This document shows positions 53,100 to 64,000 of a stretch of 64,000 nt of DNA, piece after piece. Numbering within the stretch: position 1 is the first letter of the stretch; each line of letters starts with the position of its first letter. Position numbers and translations under genes: made by a program. Below the pieces are notes generated by a model. The model was not told where the DNA came from. It did no database searches and saw only the letters and a program-made list of their open reading frames with translations. This DNA is from Meandrina meandrites (lineage: Eukaryota > Cnidaria > Anthozoa > Scleractinia > Meandrinidae), in assembly GCA_963693305.1 (NCBI GenBank), contig OY855903.1, forward strand, positions 56,324,350 through 56,388,349. The letters run 5' to 3'.

Positions 53100-54670
53100 A
53101 GGAACTATGGTAGTTTCGGCGACTAGCAACGGGACTACAGTTCCTGGCGCCGCCAGCGGTAGATGCCACTGGGTGATGCCTGGTCAGGCGTAACAGCAAC
53201 AAGCGTGAGGTGTATGTACAAGGAGAGTCCAGGCAGCAGAGAGCTTTACTGGATGCAGTTTAATAGAATATTTTAATCAGCGCAGACTTAAGCACTGCGC
53301 GATGACTGCCAGATCCAGTTGGATGCTGCCTGTGCTTCTTCTTGAAGAGTCTTGATTGTTGCTCGGAGAGCTTTCGTTGGGAGTCCGATGTTTGACAGGA
53401 AGGACCTGGTCGATCTTGCAATGAAGCCACGGCAACCGACTTCAACGGGAATAACGCTGCAGGCCCAGCCACGATCTTCACAGCTAGCACGGGTTCTCTT
53501 GCGTTCGTTAGCAAGGTCAAAGTTCCCTTCCCAAGGCACAGTTAGTTCAGCCAGATGCACGCATTTACGGGAGTCGGACCAGATTACGATGTCCGGGCGC
53601 ACAGTTGTGGTGGCAATTTGACATGGAAAATGCAGAACTTTAGCTAGATCAGCCAGCATTTGCCAGTCTTGGGCACCATTAAGTAGCCTCGACTGTTTCG
53701 CTCTCTTCACAGCGCGCGGCTGGTTGGGGCTGCTCATCTTCCCTGTGGAACTTGATGCCTTGATTTGTTACCTCCTTAACTGGTGCCTTGTTAATGCTGG
53801 CACATTGGGCCTGTGTGGCTTCGGCTATGACCTGCAACACTCTGTTGTGCCTCCAGGTGTACTTCTGAAGTGACTTATTGCAAGCCGTTAACACATGCTC
53901 TATGGTGGCACGCGTTTGGCTGCACGCGCGGCAAATGTCGTCGTCAATAATACCCCACTGCTTGTGGTTTGTAGGCGTAGGAAGGAGGTCGTACGTGGAC
54001 CTCAGTAGGGAGCTGATCCTAAGTGGTTCCATCTGGGCAAGGGTGGGCCAGCTGAGTTTTCTCCGTTCTGCCTCTTCCCAGAACGATCAAGCACACTGTT
54101 TAGCGAACCCAGCTGCTGTAGCTGATCTTCTTTCTTCGTCGATGGTGCGTACCTCCTCGATGACCATCTCACGACGGCCTTTGGGACCCTGCGCAGAGAA
54201 CCAGCGATGTACGTTATTACCCAGGCTAGCTCTACTATCTTGCACCGCACCTACGATGTCCTTAGTTCGAAGGCTGGCTTCTGCTTCAGTCACTCCCTGT
54301 TCAGCAGTCCATTTCTGGCCCGATTTCACCACGGGTTGTACCTCGCGGATCACTTGGTCAGGCGAATCCCGAAGCATCATGTGGAGACGCACCTTGCCAG
54401 CCTTAAATTCATCCACGACGGAAGAAAGTGGTAGCTGTACCTTTGCCGAGCGGCTATACAGCCCGACAGTTGTAAGGCTGGGAGGGACACCTAGCCATTT
54501 TCTGAGGCATTTTTGACGTGCCGTTGGATTCCTTCAAGGCCAGTGAATGTTACCTCGTAGATCTGTAGCGGCCAAAGTAGGCGAGGAAGGAGGCCATACT
54601 GGAAAATCCATGCCTTCAGCTTTCGGTACCGCGATGGCGGTCAGTAAGTGGGATGCTATACCATCAGCCG
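53100..54670 (-). pseudogene. LINE fragment with C-terminal restriction-like endonuclease (R2/NeSL-type)
   Basis: Minus-strand frames give, in order, KAWIFQYGLLPRLLWPLQIY, RKWLGVPPSL (after a frameshift near 54525), SYDLLPTP-type sequence, the zinc motif CRACSQTRATIEHVLTAC (C-x2-C-x7-H-x4-C), and RPDIVIWSDSRK...ELTVPWE followed by VEVGCRGF. A CCHC knuckle plus a PD...E-type nuclease core at the C-terminus is the layout of LINEs that use a restriction-like endonuclease. At least three frame changes and loss of the polymerase domain show decay. The 3' UTR probably extends to about 53040. It abuts the BEL/Pao remnant and may have inserted into it. Confidence 0.75.
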
Positions 54671-54840
54671 AGACTTTTTACTGGTTGCTCTTTAACGGTT
54701 GGAATCTGCTCGCCACCAATGGAGAAATGGATTTCTTTAACTTGTCCGTGCACGATGGAGAGACTGCAGCATTTCTTGGGCTTGGCTTTCATACCGCAAT
54801 TGAAATTGGTCTGGTGAATTCATTCCTTCCGACTTGAACC

Positions 54841-55865
54841 TTGGCCACTCTGACATGCCCATCTTTTCCTGGGAAAACTTCGGTGATTCGACCAAGAGGC
54901 CAGTGTCCTCGCGGTGTATTAGGTGAAATGACTAACACAACGTCCCCGACTTGAAGATCTCGCTCAGTAGTCAGCCACTTCCTTCTGATGCTAAGAGCAG
55001 GTAGCCACTCCCGAATCCAACAATGCCAGAAATGCCTTACTAATTCCTGGACTCTTCTCTCCTCTTTTTCTTTGGGTTAAAAGCGGTGTGGTCTTCTGAT
55101 TCAGGTGCGAATTGTCTGCCGATCTGACCGAAAAGAGAGTGGTTCGGTGTGAGTGGAACGTCATCTTCTGGACTAGCCGATTGGTATGTCAGAAGTGCCT
55201 CCGCTCCAGTAAATGTTGTCGTTAACTCTTCGTCTGTGATATCTGCATTGCCCAGAATAGCATGTATTGCTCGCTTTGCTGCTTTAATCATAGTCTCATG
55301 AACGCCACCAAAATGAGGTGCAAGTGTAGGGTTGAACTTCCAGTTTACACCTTGATTTGCTTATGATTTAGTAATCTTCTCTTGGTCCAGCTCTTTGACC
55401 AAATCGGAACTCCTTGTTAGCTCCAACAAAGTTTCCTCCATTGTCAGATAACATCTCTTTTGGGAGGCCTCTGCGGTTGACCATCCTGTAGAAAGCATTC
55501 AAGAATGAATCGGTGTCAAGTGCATAGGCCATTTCTAGGTGAACCGCTCTGGAGGCTAGAAAGGTAAACAAACACAAATAACGTTTTTTTCTACGTGTCC
55601 TTCTTCCTTGTACGGTGACGAATGGCCCTACAAAATCCACGCAGTCTGTGCAAAGGCTCTCAAGGAAGATCGAAGTCTGATCTGTGGAAGGATCCATGAC
55701 TTGCTTTGCAGCCTTAGCTTTTCTTTTTTTCACATTCGTTGCACTCCTTCTTCCATTCACGAATTTCTTCTCGACCGGAAATGGTCCAAAAGCGTGTCGA
55801 TAAAGTCGCCAACGTTTGATTTGTGCCTCCGGCGTGATTCCCTTTCTCAAGATAATGTTTGACAA
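54841..55865 (-). pseudogene. BEL/Pao integrase core and DUF5641 tail
   Basis: The 55865-55368 frame holds [11 protein letters not shown] (first Asp), [19 protein letters not shown] and [13 protein letters not shown] (second Asp). After a frame change near 55370 comes WKFNPTLAPHFGGVHETM with the catalytic Glu, then AKRAIHAILGNADITDEEL and DVPLTPNHSLFG. A further shift near 55060 leads to the DUF5641-like WIREWLPALSIRRKWLTTER and GDVVLVISPNTPRGHWPLGR. The DDE triad is still readable but spread over two frames. Confidence 0.82.
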
Positions 55866-56383
55866 TCAACTTCGTCACACAGTTCTTCCGGGGCAAAATT
55901 ATGGGAAAGCGAGCGTCATGTGGTAGGAATTCCGCATACTTGAGGCGTCCATCACATCTCATTTCACCCTCCTCGTCAAGCCATGGTCGTAGTCCGAGCA
56001 ACTTGCTCTTGTTTGGAAGCTCTCTTTGTCTCTGAAGGGCTAAATACTCATGGGGAAATTTCTTCCTTTGTGCGCACCTGAATCGCAGCATCTTCGATTT
56101 CTTCCGACTTTAATTCCCCACTTTCTCTCTTGCAACTTCTATAATTGTCTATGAAACGACGCACCCATGCTTGAACTGTTATCAGCCTTGTCCAACTTGA
56201 AAAGCGTTTTGGTTTGAGACGCCACAACTGATCATCATTGTGAACTGTAATCATTGTCCAGTCTTCGTTTCTTGCTTGTAAGCTGTCTTGTCTGTCTTGA
56301 GCCTTTTTCTTGATTTCTTTTTCTTCTGTAACTAGATCTGCTTCAATTCGATTGACAGGCCAGTGTGGTTCTTCCAAAACCAT
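55714..56383 (-). pseudogene. BEL/Pao pre-integrase and zinc-binding region
   Basis: Holds RLKPKRFSSWTRLITVQAWV (the linker after RNase H) and, in the next frame, [19 protein letters not shown] with CNECEKK, an H2C2 integrase zinc finger. The two frames overlap at about 56050-56090, indicating a frameshift. Confidence 0.78.
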
Positions 56384-57018
56384 TTACGAGCGTGCATTCC
56401 GGCTTTGTTCCACAGCTCATCGAACTGCTTGTACAGCTCAATACCTTGACTATTGTCCGACACCAAGTCCATGCTGTCGTCCATACAGGTTGATTTGGAC
56501 ACTGTTTCAGCAGCTAAGGGAAGCTCATCTTTGTGCCTCTCAGCATGAGATTGAGAGACAAACTGGGCTTGAAACGGCGACAAGTCAACCCCGAAAACCA
56601 CTCTGTTGAATTCAAACTCTTCTGGCTCTTTCTGCTGGTCCATCGATCTCCATAAGAACCGTTGACACGATCGGTCCTTTGGAGCGACTTCAATTCTCAA
56701 AAACATTTCGGCAATGTTACATATGAGTGCGTCATTAAGAGAGAACGAACGAACGTGACACTCACGTGACGTAATAGGATTCTCGATTTCCCAGAATTTT
56801 CGAAGAAGGGTGCTAATCTCATCTGTGTCTGACTGTTCTCGTACAAAATACATCTGCGCGAAGTTTGACTGTAGGTCACCCCCTGTGAGCCCACTAGCAG
56901 TTCCAGTACAAGTCCATCCTAATGGTGTAAACCTGGCAACTGGTTCTCGGGGCTGGCCTCTAACATCCTTGAATAAGTAGTGTAACTCCGCGTAATCGAC
57001 TCCGATTAATAAGTCCAC
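56332..57018 (-). pseudogene. BEL/Pao reverse transcriptase, internally deleted
   Basis: Starts with DLLIGVDYAELHYLFKDVRG and VARFTPLGWTCTG, the typical Pao segment before the polymerase, then LLRKFWEIENP. The text then jumps to NIAEMFLRIEVAPKD and QRFLWRSMD and to the active-site block STCMDDSMD, where the usual Tyr of YMDD is Cys. The polymerase fingers between these blocks are missing, and RNase H is also absent. The product could not be an active polymerase. Confidence 0.8.
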
Positions 57019-57081
57019 AATTGGGCGTTTGCCAGGATCTGAAAGCTGTATCCCTTTCAGATGGGATCATTTACCAGCATG

Positions 57082-57790
57082 CTATTCCCAGTCAATGACT
57101 TTCATACTTCCAGCGACTCGTTCTCCCGTGAAAGCACCCATCTTGGTCGCCACATTACCATTCATACTCTCCAGTTCAAACTCAACTGGTGTAGTCTCGA
57201 AGGTTTCAGTCTGGCCATTTAAAACATTAACTGTCACTATTTGGGGTTCTCCATGAAGTTCCAATTCGACAGCTAAGTCAGCATTTAAATATGCTTTAGT
57301 GGATGCTTCGTCCAGTAACGCGTTCACTTTAATTCTACGATGGCCGTTCTTTAGAAACACCGGTACGGTCCGAAGTGCCACAAATCTTGGTTGAACGCCG
57401 TGTGTAGTCACTGTGGTGTTTGACCTCTCTGTGGGCTGCTCGACAGCCTCCTGGGGAGGAGACAAGACCACTGAATTTCTCTCCATGCCATTATTTTTTT
57501 CACTGCCTGTATCAGCTTGGGTATCATCTGATGGCCCTTGAACTGTTTCCCGCTGATCACGAGAGCTCACCTGATCACTTCGATCTGACGGTACAGGGTG
57601 TCGATGCAACAATCGGTTGTGAGTATTCTTACAACTGTTTATCCCACACAGTCTTAGGCTCTTAGCGGCTTCCCATCTCTCTGGAAGACTCATAGCTTTG
57701 AATTTCTCGCAGCGCCAATCTCCATGATGACCACTGCAGACTTTACACGGCCGAAATTCAACTTTCTCTGGTCTCCTGACGGTTTCTGCG
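57082..57790 (-). pseudogene. BEL/Pao zinc knuckle and aspartic protease
   Basis: CKVCSGHHGDWRCEKF and CGINSCKNTHNRLLH give two Cys/His knuckles at about 57750-57600. RFVALRTVPVFL and VNALLDEASTKAYLNADLA then mark the retropepsin-like (DUF1758) domain, with the active-site D-E-A-S in place of the more usual D-S/D-G/A-S. Confidence 0.78.
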
Positions 57791-57813
57791 TATTGCCAAA
57801 GAAAGTCAGTCCA

Positions 57814-59051
57814 TTATCTTTCTTGTTCCCACGTTTGCTCAAACCTCGAATTGTTTCCGATGCCACAGTCTGCTTCTTGGATAATGAGCTCTCTCAGTGT
57901 TTCTACTGACTGCCAACGGCCTTTTTCGTAAATCCACCGATGATACTGCGCTAGCATTGCTTCCGTCAATTTCTTACACAAACTGAGGTAAAGCGATCCG
58001 TTTCCTAACTCATCATGTCGACCGGCCTCCTTTAGATTGACCAAAGTTACGTCAAGTAAATCTGCAAGTCTCTCCAGGTCCTTTGCAAATCCAGGACGAA
58101 GTGGCTTAAAGTTCTCCAATTCTTCTAAATGTAGGGCGATCTGACGTCTTTTACCACCAAACTTTCGTTCCAATCTTTCCTTGGCCGCCTCATAAGCCGC
58201 CGCAGAATGTCCTAAAGGCTCCACGACCTTTAAATACTTCGCCTGATAAATATTGACGCAACTGAAGCAACTTGTACTCAGGTGTAGCGGGCGCTTTGTC
58301 AACACATCCCATGAACGCTGTTTTCCATCCTTCGTACAATTTTTTATCTCCATTGAATACGGGAATTGAATCACGCTTGAGTTGTTTCCACATATCCTGG
58401 CCAAGCGATGGCGTACTTGAACGATTCTCTGTCGATTTCTCCTCGTGAAACTTTGTTGTTTTCAGCCCTCCAAGCTCAAACTTTTCCGGCGATTCTTTCA
58501 AATCTCAGTTCTTCTTCTAATAAGCGACTACGATATTGACGATTTAATTCTTCTAAATCTTCTTTAGAACGGGCGGTATCTTGTTCCCGTTTGAATTGAT
58601 CCTCTTGAATTTGCTTTTCCACACTTTTGCGTTGTACGCTTTCTTCGATTTGGCGTCGGCGAGTATTTTCCGATGCATCAGTTGCCAAACTCGAATCGTC
58701 CTTCCGATTGTCCAAATATTCTTATGCCTTGTCATGAGCTTCGGAAAATTCTACTTCTAGTTTGTCCATTTCGTCTCCCAGCTTTGTTGCGTTTCTCTTT
58801 CGCTTTGATACGTAAATACTCTTGGGATAATTTCCTCATTGTTTCCATGGCGCTTCTTGCACTTCGCCAAGTTTTTGACAAACTTGTTTGACTTCTCGCC
58901 GGCTCGGATAATCCTCTTCATCCAGAAGGTACAACAGCTTGTTGTTTACCCTGGTAAATGCTGATTTGTCTTTCGCTTTTTCCTGCTTTAAGTTCTCAAT
59001 TCGCTCCTCTCCTTCGTCCAATGCTTCACCATGCTCGCCGTCCACTGACAT
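57814..59051 (-). pseudogene. BEL/Pao gag (DUF1759-like), frameshifted
   Basis: Starts MSVDGEHGEALDEGEERIEN at 59051. After frame changes near 58850, 58500 and 58230 it continues with a charged coiled-coil-like region, then WKQLKRDSIPVFNGDKKLYE, LLQLRQYLSGE and HSAAAYEAAKERLERKFGGK. These are the DUF1759 gag signatures of BEL/Pao and related elements. It reaches a stop at 57814. Confidence 0.8.
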
Positions 59052-59424
59052 GATTTGGAACCTCGCTCTGCTACCAAGAAATGTTCACAAAAAACATTTA
59101 TTGGTTCCACAATGACCGATTACTTGATTCACTCGATTTATTCAAAAACTATAAACTAAATCGATCTACTTCTGTCCTTATGTCCTCAAAAAGTTCGAAA
59201 ATGTCCCAACGATTTGGTTTCGTCCAACGTTGAAACTCGAAAAATACCGAATAAATAAATCTTCTGTAACGAACGTAATAAACGTAAATTTACATAGATA
59301 TTTGAAGCAAAAAAAAAATATGCGAACGAAACTATGCTGAAAATAAAATAAAAAGACAAAAGATATGACATAACTAAATATTCTGTCGCATATATTTAAA
59401 CTAATTAGTTAAAATTCTCTCGTG
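59052..59424 (-). mobile_element. Putative primer-binding region and 5' LTR of the BEL/Pao element
   Basis: Just upstream of the gag ATG, the minus strand has TGGTAGCAGAGCGAGG (about 59080-59065), in the position of a tRNA primer site. From there to 59424 the AT-rich sequence has no ORF, and the duplicated gene intron resumes at 59425. LTR status cannot be confirmed because no second copy is in the window. Confidence 0.5.
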
Positions 59425-59500
59425 TCCAACTGGTTTGGATCTGTTATATCTGACCTTTAGTCTTAGAGAAAATAAAAAAATATATATATTAGATTATCTT
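59425..59500 (+). other. Gene B intron resumes, paralogous to gene A 2541-2612
   Basis: CCAACTGGTTTGGATCTGTT and the following AGAGAAAATAAA block match gene A's intron, marking the right edge of the retroelement block. Confidence 0.75.
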
Positions 59501-60385
59501 TAAACAAGAAGTTCCACTATAAAAGGGATGGCACCTCCCACATTTCACACCTTTCGGGCGCGAAATGCAAATTTTTACCCTTGCATTCATGGCGTGTTGC
59601 ACAGTCAAGCGTCCTGCAAATTGAATACGCTTCAAAACCTCGTGAAACCAAAAGATACCCTGTACAAAAATAAGATATAACTTGTTAACGTTTTAGCATA
59701 ACATTCTCAGCAAAAATGAAGCACATTTTACCAGCAACTTTCACAGATTATTAGTATAATTTCCAGAGGTGAATTCAATTCTGATTGGTCGAGAAGCTCG
59801 CACTATGACGCTATATTCACCGCGCTAGGCGGTGAATATAGCATCTCAAGGCTTGGCTTCTAAGCCATGCCATGTTTGCCATCCAGGTCAGTGAACATGG
59901 CGGCATTTGCTGAATGAAAATTTCTCTCATTTAAAAGAAATCACTCCAAGTCCTGGATATTTAAAATATTGGGAATTTTTCAAATTAACTACCAAGGCTT
60001 TTGGACCGAAAATAGTTTCAAGAGATGGTTTTCAAGGCATTCGAATTGATCGTAAACATGGTGGTTTTGGATATTGCACGCGGCCGTGTACTCAGTCAGA
60101 TCGACTGGCAAAACATTATTTAGTTCTCTTCTCACTGGAGCTAGTAATTTCGAGAGGATTCACACAATTGTTCAGAAGTCACCAACGATTAAACAAAGGT
60201 ACCAGATGTATCTATCTTTTTCGTAGTGTTTGTTTTGTTCCGTTTTATTGCTAAAACCTGAGTGAAAATTACGATTTCAATCGAAGAATTAAACTGGTTT
60301 ACACGTATGCAAGCGAGCACTTGCGTTTGTTGTTTTCGTGTTTTCTATTATTATTTCTCAGTTTTTGATATTCACCTCTGAAAAT
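59500..60385. other. Gene B intron, repeats only
   Basis: A small hairpin (TATATTCACCGCGCTAGGCGGTGAATATA, about 59811-59840) and related GAGGTGAATTC sequence. No exon with gene A-like Cys spacing was found. Confidence 0.5.
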
Positions 60386-60509
60386 TATACTAAAACAATT
60401 ATTCGCCTCAGGCTCAGTGATTATTGTTGAATAATCCCCGAGACGAAGTCGAGGGGATTATTCAACAATAATCACTGAGCCTGAGGCGAATAATTGTTAA
60501 TTATTATTA

Positions 60510-60541
<32 letters not shown>
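60386..60541. repeat. AACAATTATTCGCCTC palindrome with (ATT)n tail
   Basis: Near-perfect arms of about 50 bp (CAATTATTCGCCTCAGGCTC, then GATTATTGTTGAATAATCC) and an (ATT)n run at 60500-60541. Same family as 44966-45073. Confidence 0.85.
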
Positions 60542-60543
<2 letters not shown>

Positions 60544-60667
60544 AAGTGAAACCGGTAAAAACAACATATAATTATACATCCGATAAGAAACAGGTAGATG
60601 TGAAAATAGATTAGTGTGTATCAATCAGATCAATCTGCAGCTTACTTTCAAAAACAAATGCCTACAT

Positions 60668-60840
60668 TGTGCAGTTCCAGAAAATATCCATACCCACCCC
60701 AAGGATTGTTATTGGAAATTCCGAGGGGGATGGGGGTCTCAATAACACAAATTTTAAAAAAGAAAGTATGAAGCTAAACTGGAAATCCCAGGGGGTGGGA
60801 GGGTTAAGTATGAATATTTTTTGGAACCACACCCTGTGGA
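60668..60840. repeat. Imperfect inverted repeat, MITE-like
   Basis: GTTCCAGAAAATATCCATAC at the left is mirrored by GTATGAATATTTTTTGGAAC at the right. Inside, the AAATTCCGAGGGGGATGGGG region pairs with CCCAGGGGGTGGGAGGG only loosely. Confidence 0.55.
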
Positions 60841-61035
60841 ACCAAGTGTGTGCTGCAAAAAAACTTGACACATTAACTTAACCTGGAGTAAAATGTATCA
60901 TCTGCGATAATAATTATGTAAATTCTCTGTTATTTCATTATTTTTACATGTTTTTATTGAAACATTTTTTTTTGTCATGAACTCCAGAATGGTTTTAAAA
61001 GTTACATGTAATTAAGTGTCAGTATTTACATGTAG

Positions 61036-62205
61036 CTTATAAGGTTATAATGGTTTCACCTTGCCCAGTCCACCTGGGTCAGGCAAGGAAGAAATCAATT
61101 TTCTTTGCACCCCTCCTTTCATTAATCATAACAGAAAAATGGTGAATTTTTGTAATCTGTTCATTTCAAAACATTATGTCACAGAAATCTATGTTTGGTT
61201 TTGCAAGTTGCCAGCAAAAACTAAACTGGAGTTTGTTTAAATCAAATTTACAGCTACTACTTGGCTAATTCCCATATGAGTTGAAAAAAAACTTGGGCCT
61301 TGACAAAGTGCGAGCCAACAAGTCATGAGAGCCATTCCACTAAATATAAATAGCACATTGGTTAGCCTAAAAAGCTCCCTGGTTAGCCTAAGCAGTACTC
61401 CAGTTAGCCTGAGTATAGTTAGCTGAGGTGGCTTGAGGTTATGCTAATGATTGGACTTAGGTATTTCTGGCTTGTATGGCACTTTTGTGTCATGAAACAT
61501 GTGAGCTATGCAAGCCATTTCAGTTAGCCAGCATATGATTCTGGTTGGCATACATAGTACTCTGGTTAGCCCTAAAGGCACTTTGGTTGCGAAACGGTAA
61601 ATCATGTTGCTAAGAGTTAGCTTCATATTGGAATTAGGGTTTTCTGGCTTGCTTAAGTTTAAGGTCTCATGAATTTTTACATTGCTACTTTAAAATGCTA
61701 CTGAAGGTCATCCAGCAACTGAAAATACAGGCCTTAAGAAAATGTCAAACAGATTTTTTTTTATAAAATAGACAAATGTCTGGTCAAAATGCAAATCTTA
61801 AATGCCTCAGGTAATGAAAGTGTGTAGAGAGACGGATGGGAATTGCTAGAATTGACTGTCACATAACTGTGTAAAACTACGAGATCAACAACTACCTGAA
61901 CTTGTTATAGTCCATCGTTTAACTCAACAGTAATCTAGAATGTCCTAAGTTCTGAATTCTGCAGATCCTGTCAAAACATTAGGCATTCTATTAGTCCCAA
62001 AAATTACCTGTAGACCACAAAATGCAAAAGAAACGGAAATCTATGTTACCAATACAATAAAACATCACGGGAAGAACAAATTCTAAGTTAAGAAATGGTC
62101 TCATTTATTAAACATGCCGAAAGAGGCATTCCAAAACGTGAGCAGCACTGTTTAATTGAAGTCTAGATTAGCTACCAGGTTGACTGCAAGTAGTCTCTAG
62201 TCTAA
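61036..62205 (+). repeat. Long direct repeat, unit 1
   Basis: CTTATAATGGTTTCACCTTG begins a block that recurs from 62803, a period of about 1.77 kb. Inside are several GGTTAGCCTA-type short repeats (61360-61600), the same family as 14330-14470 in inverse orientation. The block ends near GACTGCAAGTAGTCTCTAGT. No ORF is conserved between the units. Confidence 0.88.
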
Positions 62206-62802
62206 CTTTAATAAAAAAAAAGAGACTACACTGTCGACTGAGTTGAAATGTTTCTTCCAATTTCAAAGGTATCACATCAAAGGTGTTGCAGTAATTTCAA
62301 ATTTCTCTGACGTAATTTTTCTTTGCGGCCTGAAATGGCCACTTGGTCAATATTTTGAGAAACATTTCCTCACGTATAAATAATCAAAGGATGCGATTCT
62401 TATTAATTTGAAGTACAGTAGCTTAAAATTCAGATGACAAACATAAATAACAGTTACATGTCTCGACGAAATGACTGCCATTTAATACTATCTACTCGTT
62501 CTCACTATCTATTTTTACGCCGAGCTCGGCTTTAATTCCAGTAAGCTAAGTTGATAAAAATGATAAAACACCTGTAAAACAAACAAAAACTATTTATTTT
62601 GATAAAATTGCTTTTTTTCCAGCATGCAGACTGTATATTAAAATTAAATGGCCTTTTTCAGTGTATGTAAAAAAAACTGGCTGCCTTTATGGTAGGCTAG
62701 TGGATCCAATAATTTTTTCCACTTGCTAGATAGCCAAATGACATTAATGGATTTTTGTTATTTGCTGTTGTTGTTTCGAAAGAAACATGGGACTTTGGGT
62801 AA
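62206..62802 (+). other. Spacer between the two long direct repeats
   Basis: AT-rich, no ORF or repeat recognised. Confidence 0.6.
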
Positions 62803-64000
62803 GCTTATAATGGTTTCACCTTGCCCAGTCTACCTGGGCCAGGCAAGGAAGAAATCAATTTTCTTTGCACCCTTCCTTTCATTAATCATTGCAGAAAAAT
62901 GTCAGATTATTATAATAATGTTTAAAAATGTTTTGGACCTTAAAGCTGAAATTTTGTAATCTGTTCATTTCAAACCTTACATCACAGAAATCTATGTTTG
63001 GTTTTCTTGTAGAGCAAGTTGTCAACAAAAACTAAGCCGGAGTTTATTTACATCAAATTTACAGCTACTACTTGGCTAATTCCCATATGAGTTTAAAAAA
63101 CTTGGGTCTTGACAAAGTGCGAGCCAACAAGTCACGAGAGCCATTCCACTAAATATAAATAGCACATTGGTTAGCCTAAATAGCTCACTGGTTAGCCTAC
63201 GCAGTACTCCACTTAGCCTGAGTATAGTTAGCTGAGTTGGCTTGAGGTAAGGCTATTTATTGGAGTTAGGAATTTCTGGCTTGTATGGCACTTATGTGTC
63301 ATGAAACATGCGAGCCATGCGAGCCATTCCAGTTAGCCTACATAAGATTCCGGTTAGCCTACATAGTACTCTGGTTAGCCTTAAAAGCACTTTGGTTGCC
63401 AACCGGTACATTATGTTGCTTGCAGTTAGCTTTATATTGAGATTAGGGTTTTGTGGCTTGCTTAAGTTTCAGGCCTCACGAATTTTTACATTGCTACTTT
63501 AAAATGCTATCCAACAACTGAAAATACATGCCTTAAAAAAATGGCAAACAGATTTTCTATAAATCTGCAAATATCTGATCAAAAAGCAGATCTTAAATGC
63601 CTCAGGTAATGAATGTGTGTAGAGAGAAGGAAGAGAATTGCTAGAATTGGCTGTCGCATAACTATGTGTCAAACTAAGAGATCAATAACTGCCGGAACTT
63701 GTTATAATCAATAGTTTAACTCAACAGTAAACCAGAATGTCCTCAGTTCTGAATTCTGTAAATCCTGTCAAGACATTAGGCATTCTATTAATCCCAAAAA
63801 TTACCTGTAGACCACAAAATGCAAATGAAACGTAAACCTATGTCTACCAACACAATAAAACATCATGGGAAGAACAAATTTTAAGTTAAGAAATGGTCTT
63901 ATCAATTTAACATGCCCAAAAAGGCATTCCAAAACGTGAGTAGCACTGTTTAATTGAAGTCTAGATTAGCTACCAGGTTGACTGCAAGTAGTCTCTAGTC
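62803..64000 (+). repeat. Long direct repeat, unit 2 (runs off the window)
   Basis: Aligns with 61036-62205 to the last base of the window, with scattered substitutions and one insertion at about 62905-62950. The array probably continues downstream. Confidence 0.88.

Larger units (their letters stand above)
54680..59424 (-). mobile_element. Degenerate BEL/Pao LTR retrotransposon in a gene B intron
   Basis: Minus-strand order is putative LTR, gag, zinc knuckle, aspartic protease, reverse transcriptase, integrase and DUF5641, which is the BEL/Pao arrangement. Coding is broken by frame changes in every module, and large parts of the polymerase and RNase H are deleted. Only the upstream LTR side is visible; the 3' LTR appears to be lost or replaced by the LINE fragment at 53100-54670. 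Flanking intron sequence (52803-53020 and 59425-59495) matches uninterrupted intron of gene A, so the block arrived after the gene duplication. Confidence 0.82.

Noticed and set aside
61020..64000. CRISPR-like or telomere-like array
   Set aside because: The short GGTTAGCCTA units are degenerate, irregularly spaced and part of longer interspersed repeats in a eukaryotic intron.

Overview
The window is eukaryotic and looks like a scleractinian coral or another anthozoan cnidarian. It is AT-rich, with short intron-separated exons at GT-AG boundaries. It is packed with foldback DNA transposons and MITEs, tRNA-headed SINEs, 5'-truncated LINEs, and Crypton, Penelope and BEL/Pao relics. The organism call is an inference from gene style and repeat content; no species could be assigned.

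Two plus-strand genes of one family lie head to tail. Gene A (1312-7176) is the 3' half of a receptor-like protein. It has a Cys-rich ephrin-receptor-like (GCC2/GCC3-type) stalk, then a domain with about nine membrane spans, then a short cytoplasmic tail encoded by a terminal exon at 7016-7176. Gene B (21807 to beyond the window) is the 5' half of a paralogue. It has a signal peptide with an LRRNT cap, then seventeen exons of mostly 72 nt that each encode one leucine-rich repeat and all keep the same phase, then a Cys-rich exon at 52602-52792. That exon matches the gene A exon at 1312-1502 almost line for line. Together they show the family architecture: signal peptide, LRRNT, LRR array, Cys-rich stalk, multi-pass membrane domain. 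The missing N-terminus of A and C-terminus of B should lie just outside the window on either side.

Layout: 0-1.3 kb is an intron of A holding a Crypton recombinase relic. 1.3-7.2 kb holds A's exons; the first donor has expanded into about 128 GTAAG units, and the last intron carries a 1.06-kb foldback element. 7.2-9.6 kb holds a SINE and a duplicated, diverged copy of A's last exon. 9.6-21.7 kb is repeat-rich intergenic DNA with several foldback elements and one LINE fragment. 21.8-52.8 kb is gene B. Its introns hold a 4.6-kb CACTA-like element, TTAA-flanked palindromes, a LINE, a SINE and a Penelope GIY-YIG relic. 52.8-59.5 kb is the next intron of B, paralogous to the matching intron of A at both ends. 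A decayed LINE with a restriction-like endonuclease and a frameshifted BEL/Pao element sit inside it, both on the minus strand. 59.5-64 kb holds palindromes and a direct repeat of about 1.77 kb that runs off the window.

No prokaryotic-type operon, CRISPR array or convincing functional tRNA/rRNA gene was seen. The most interesting material is the receptor gene family with its one-exon-per-LRR architecture, the expanded splice donor, and the duplicated terminal exon.
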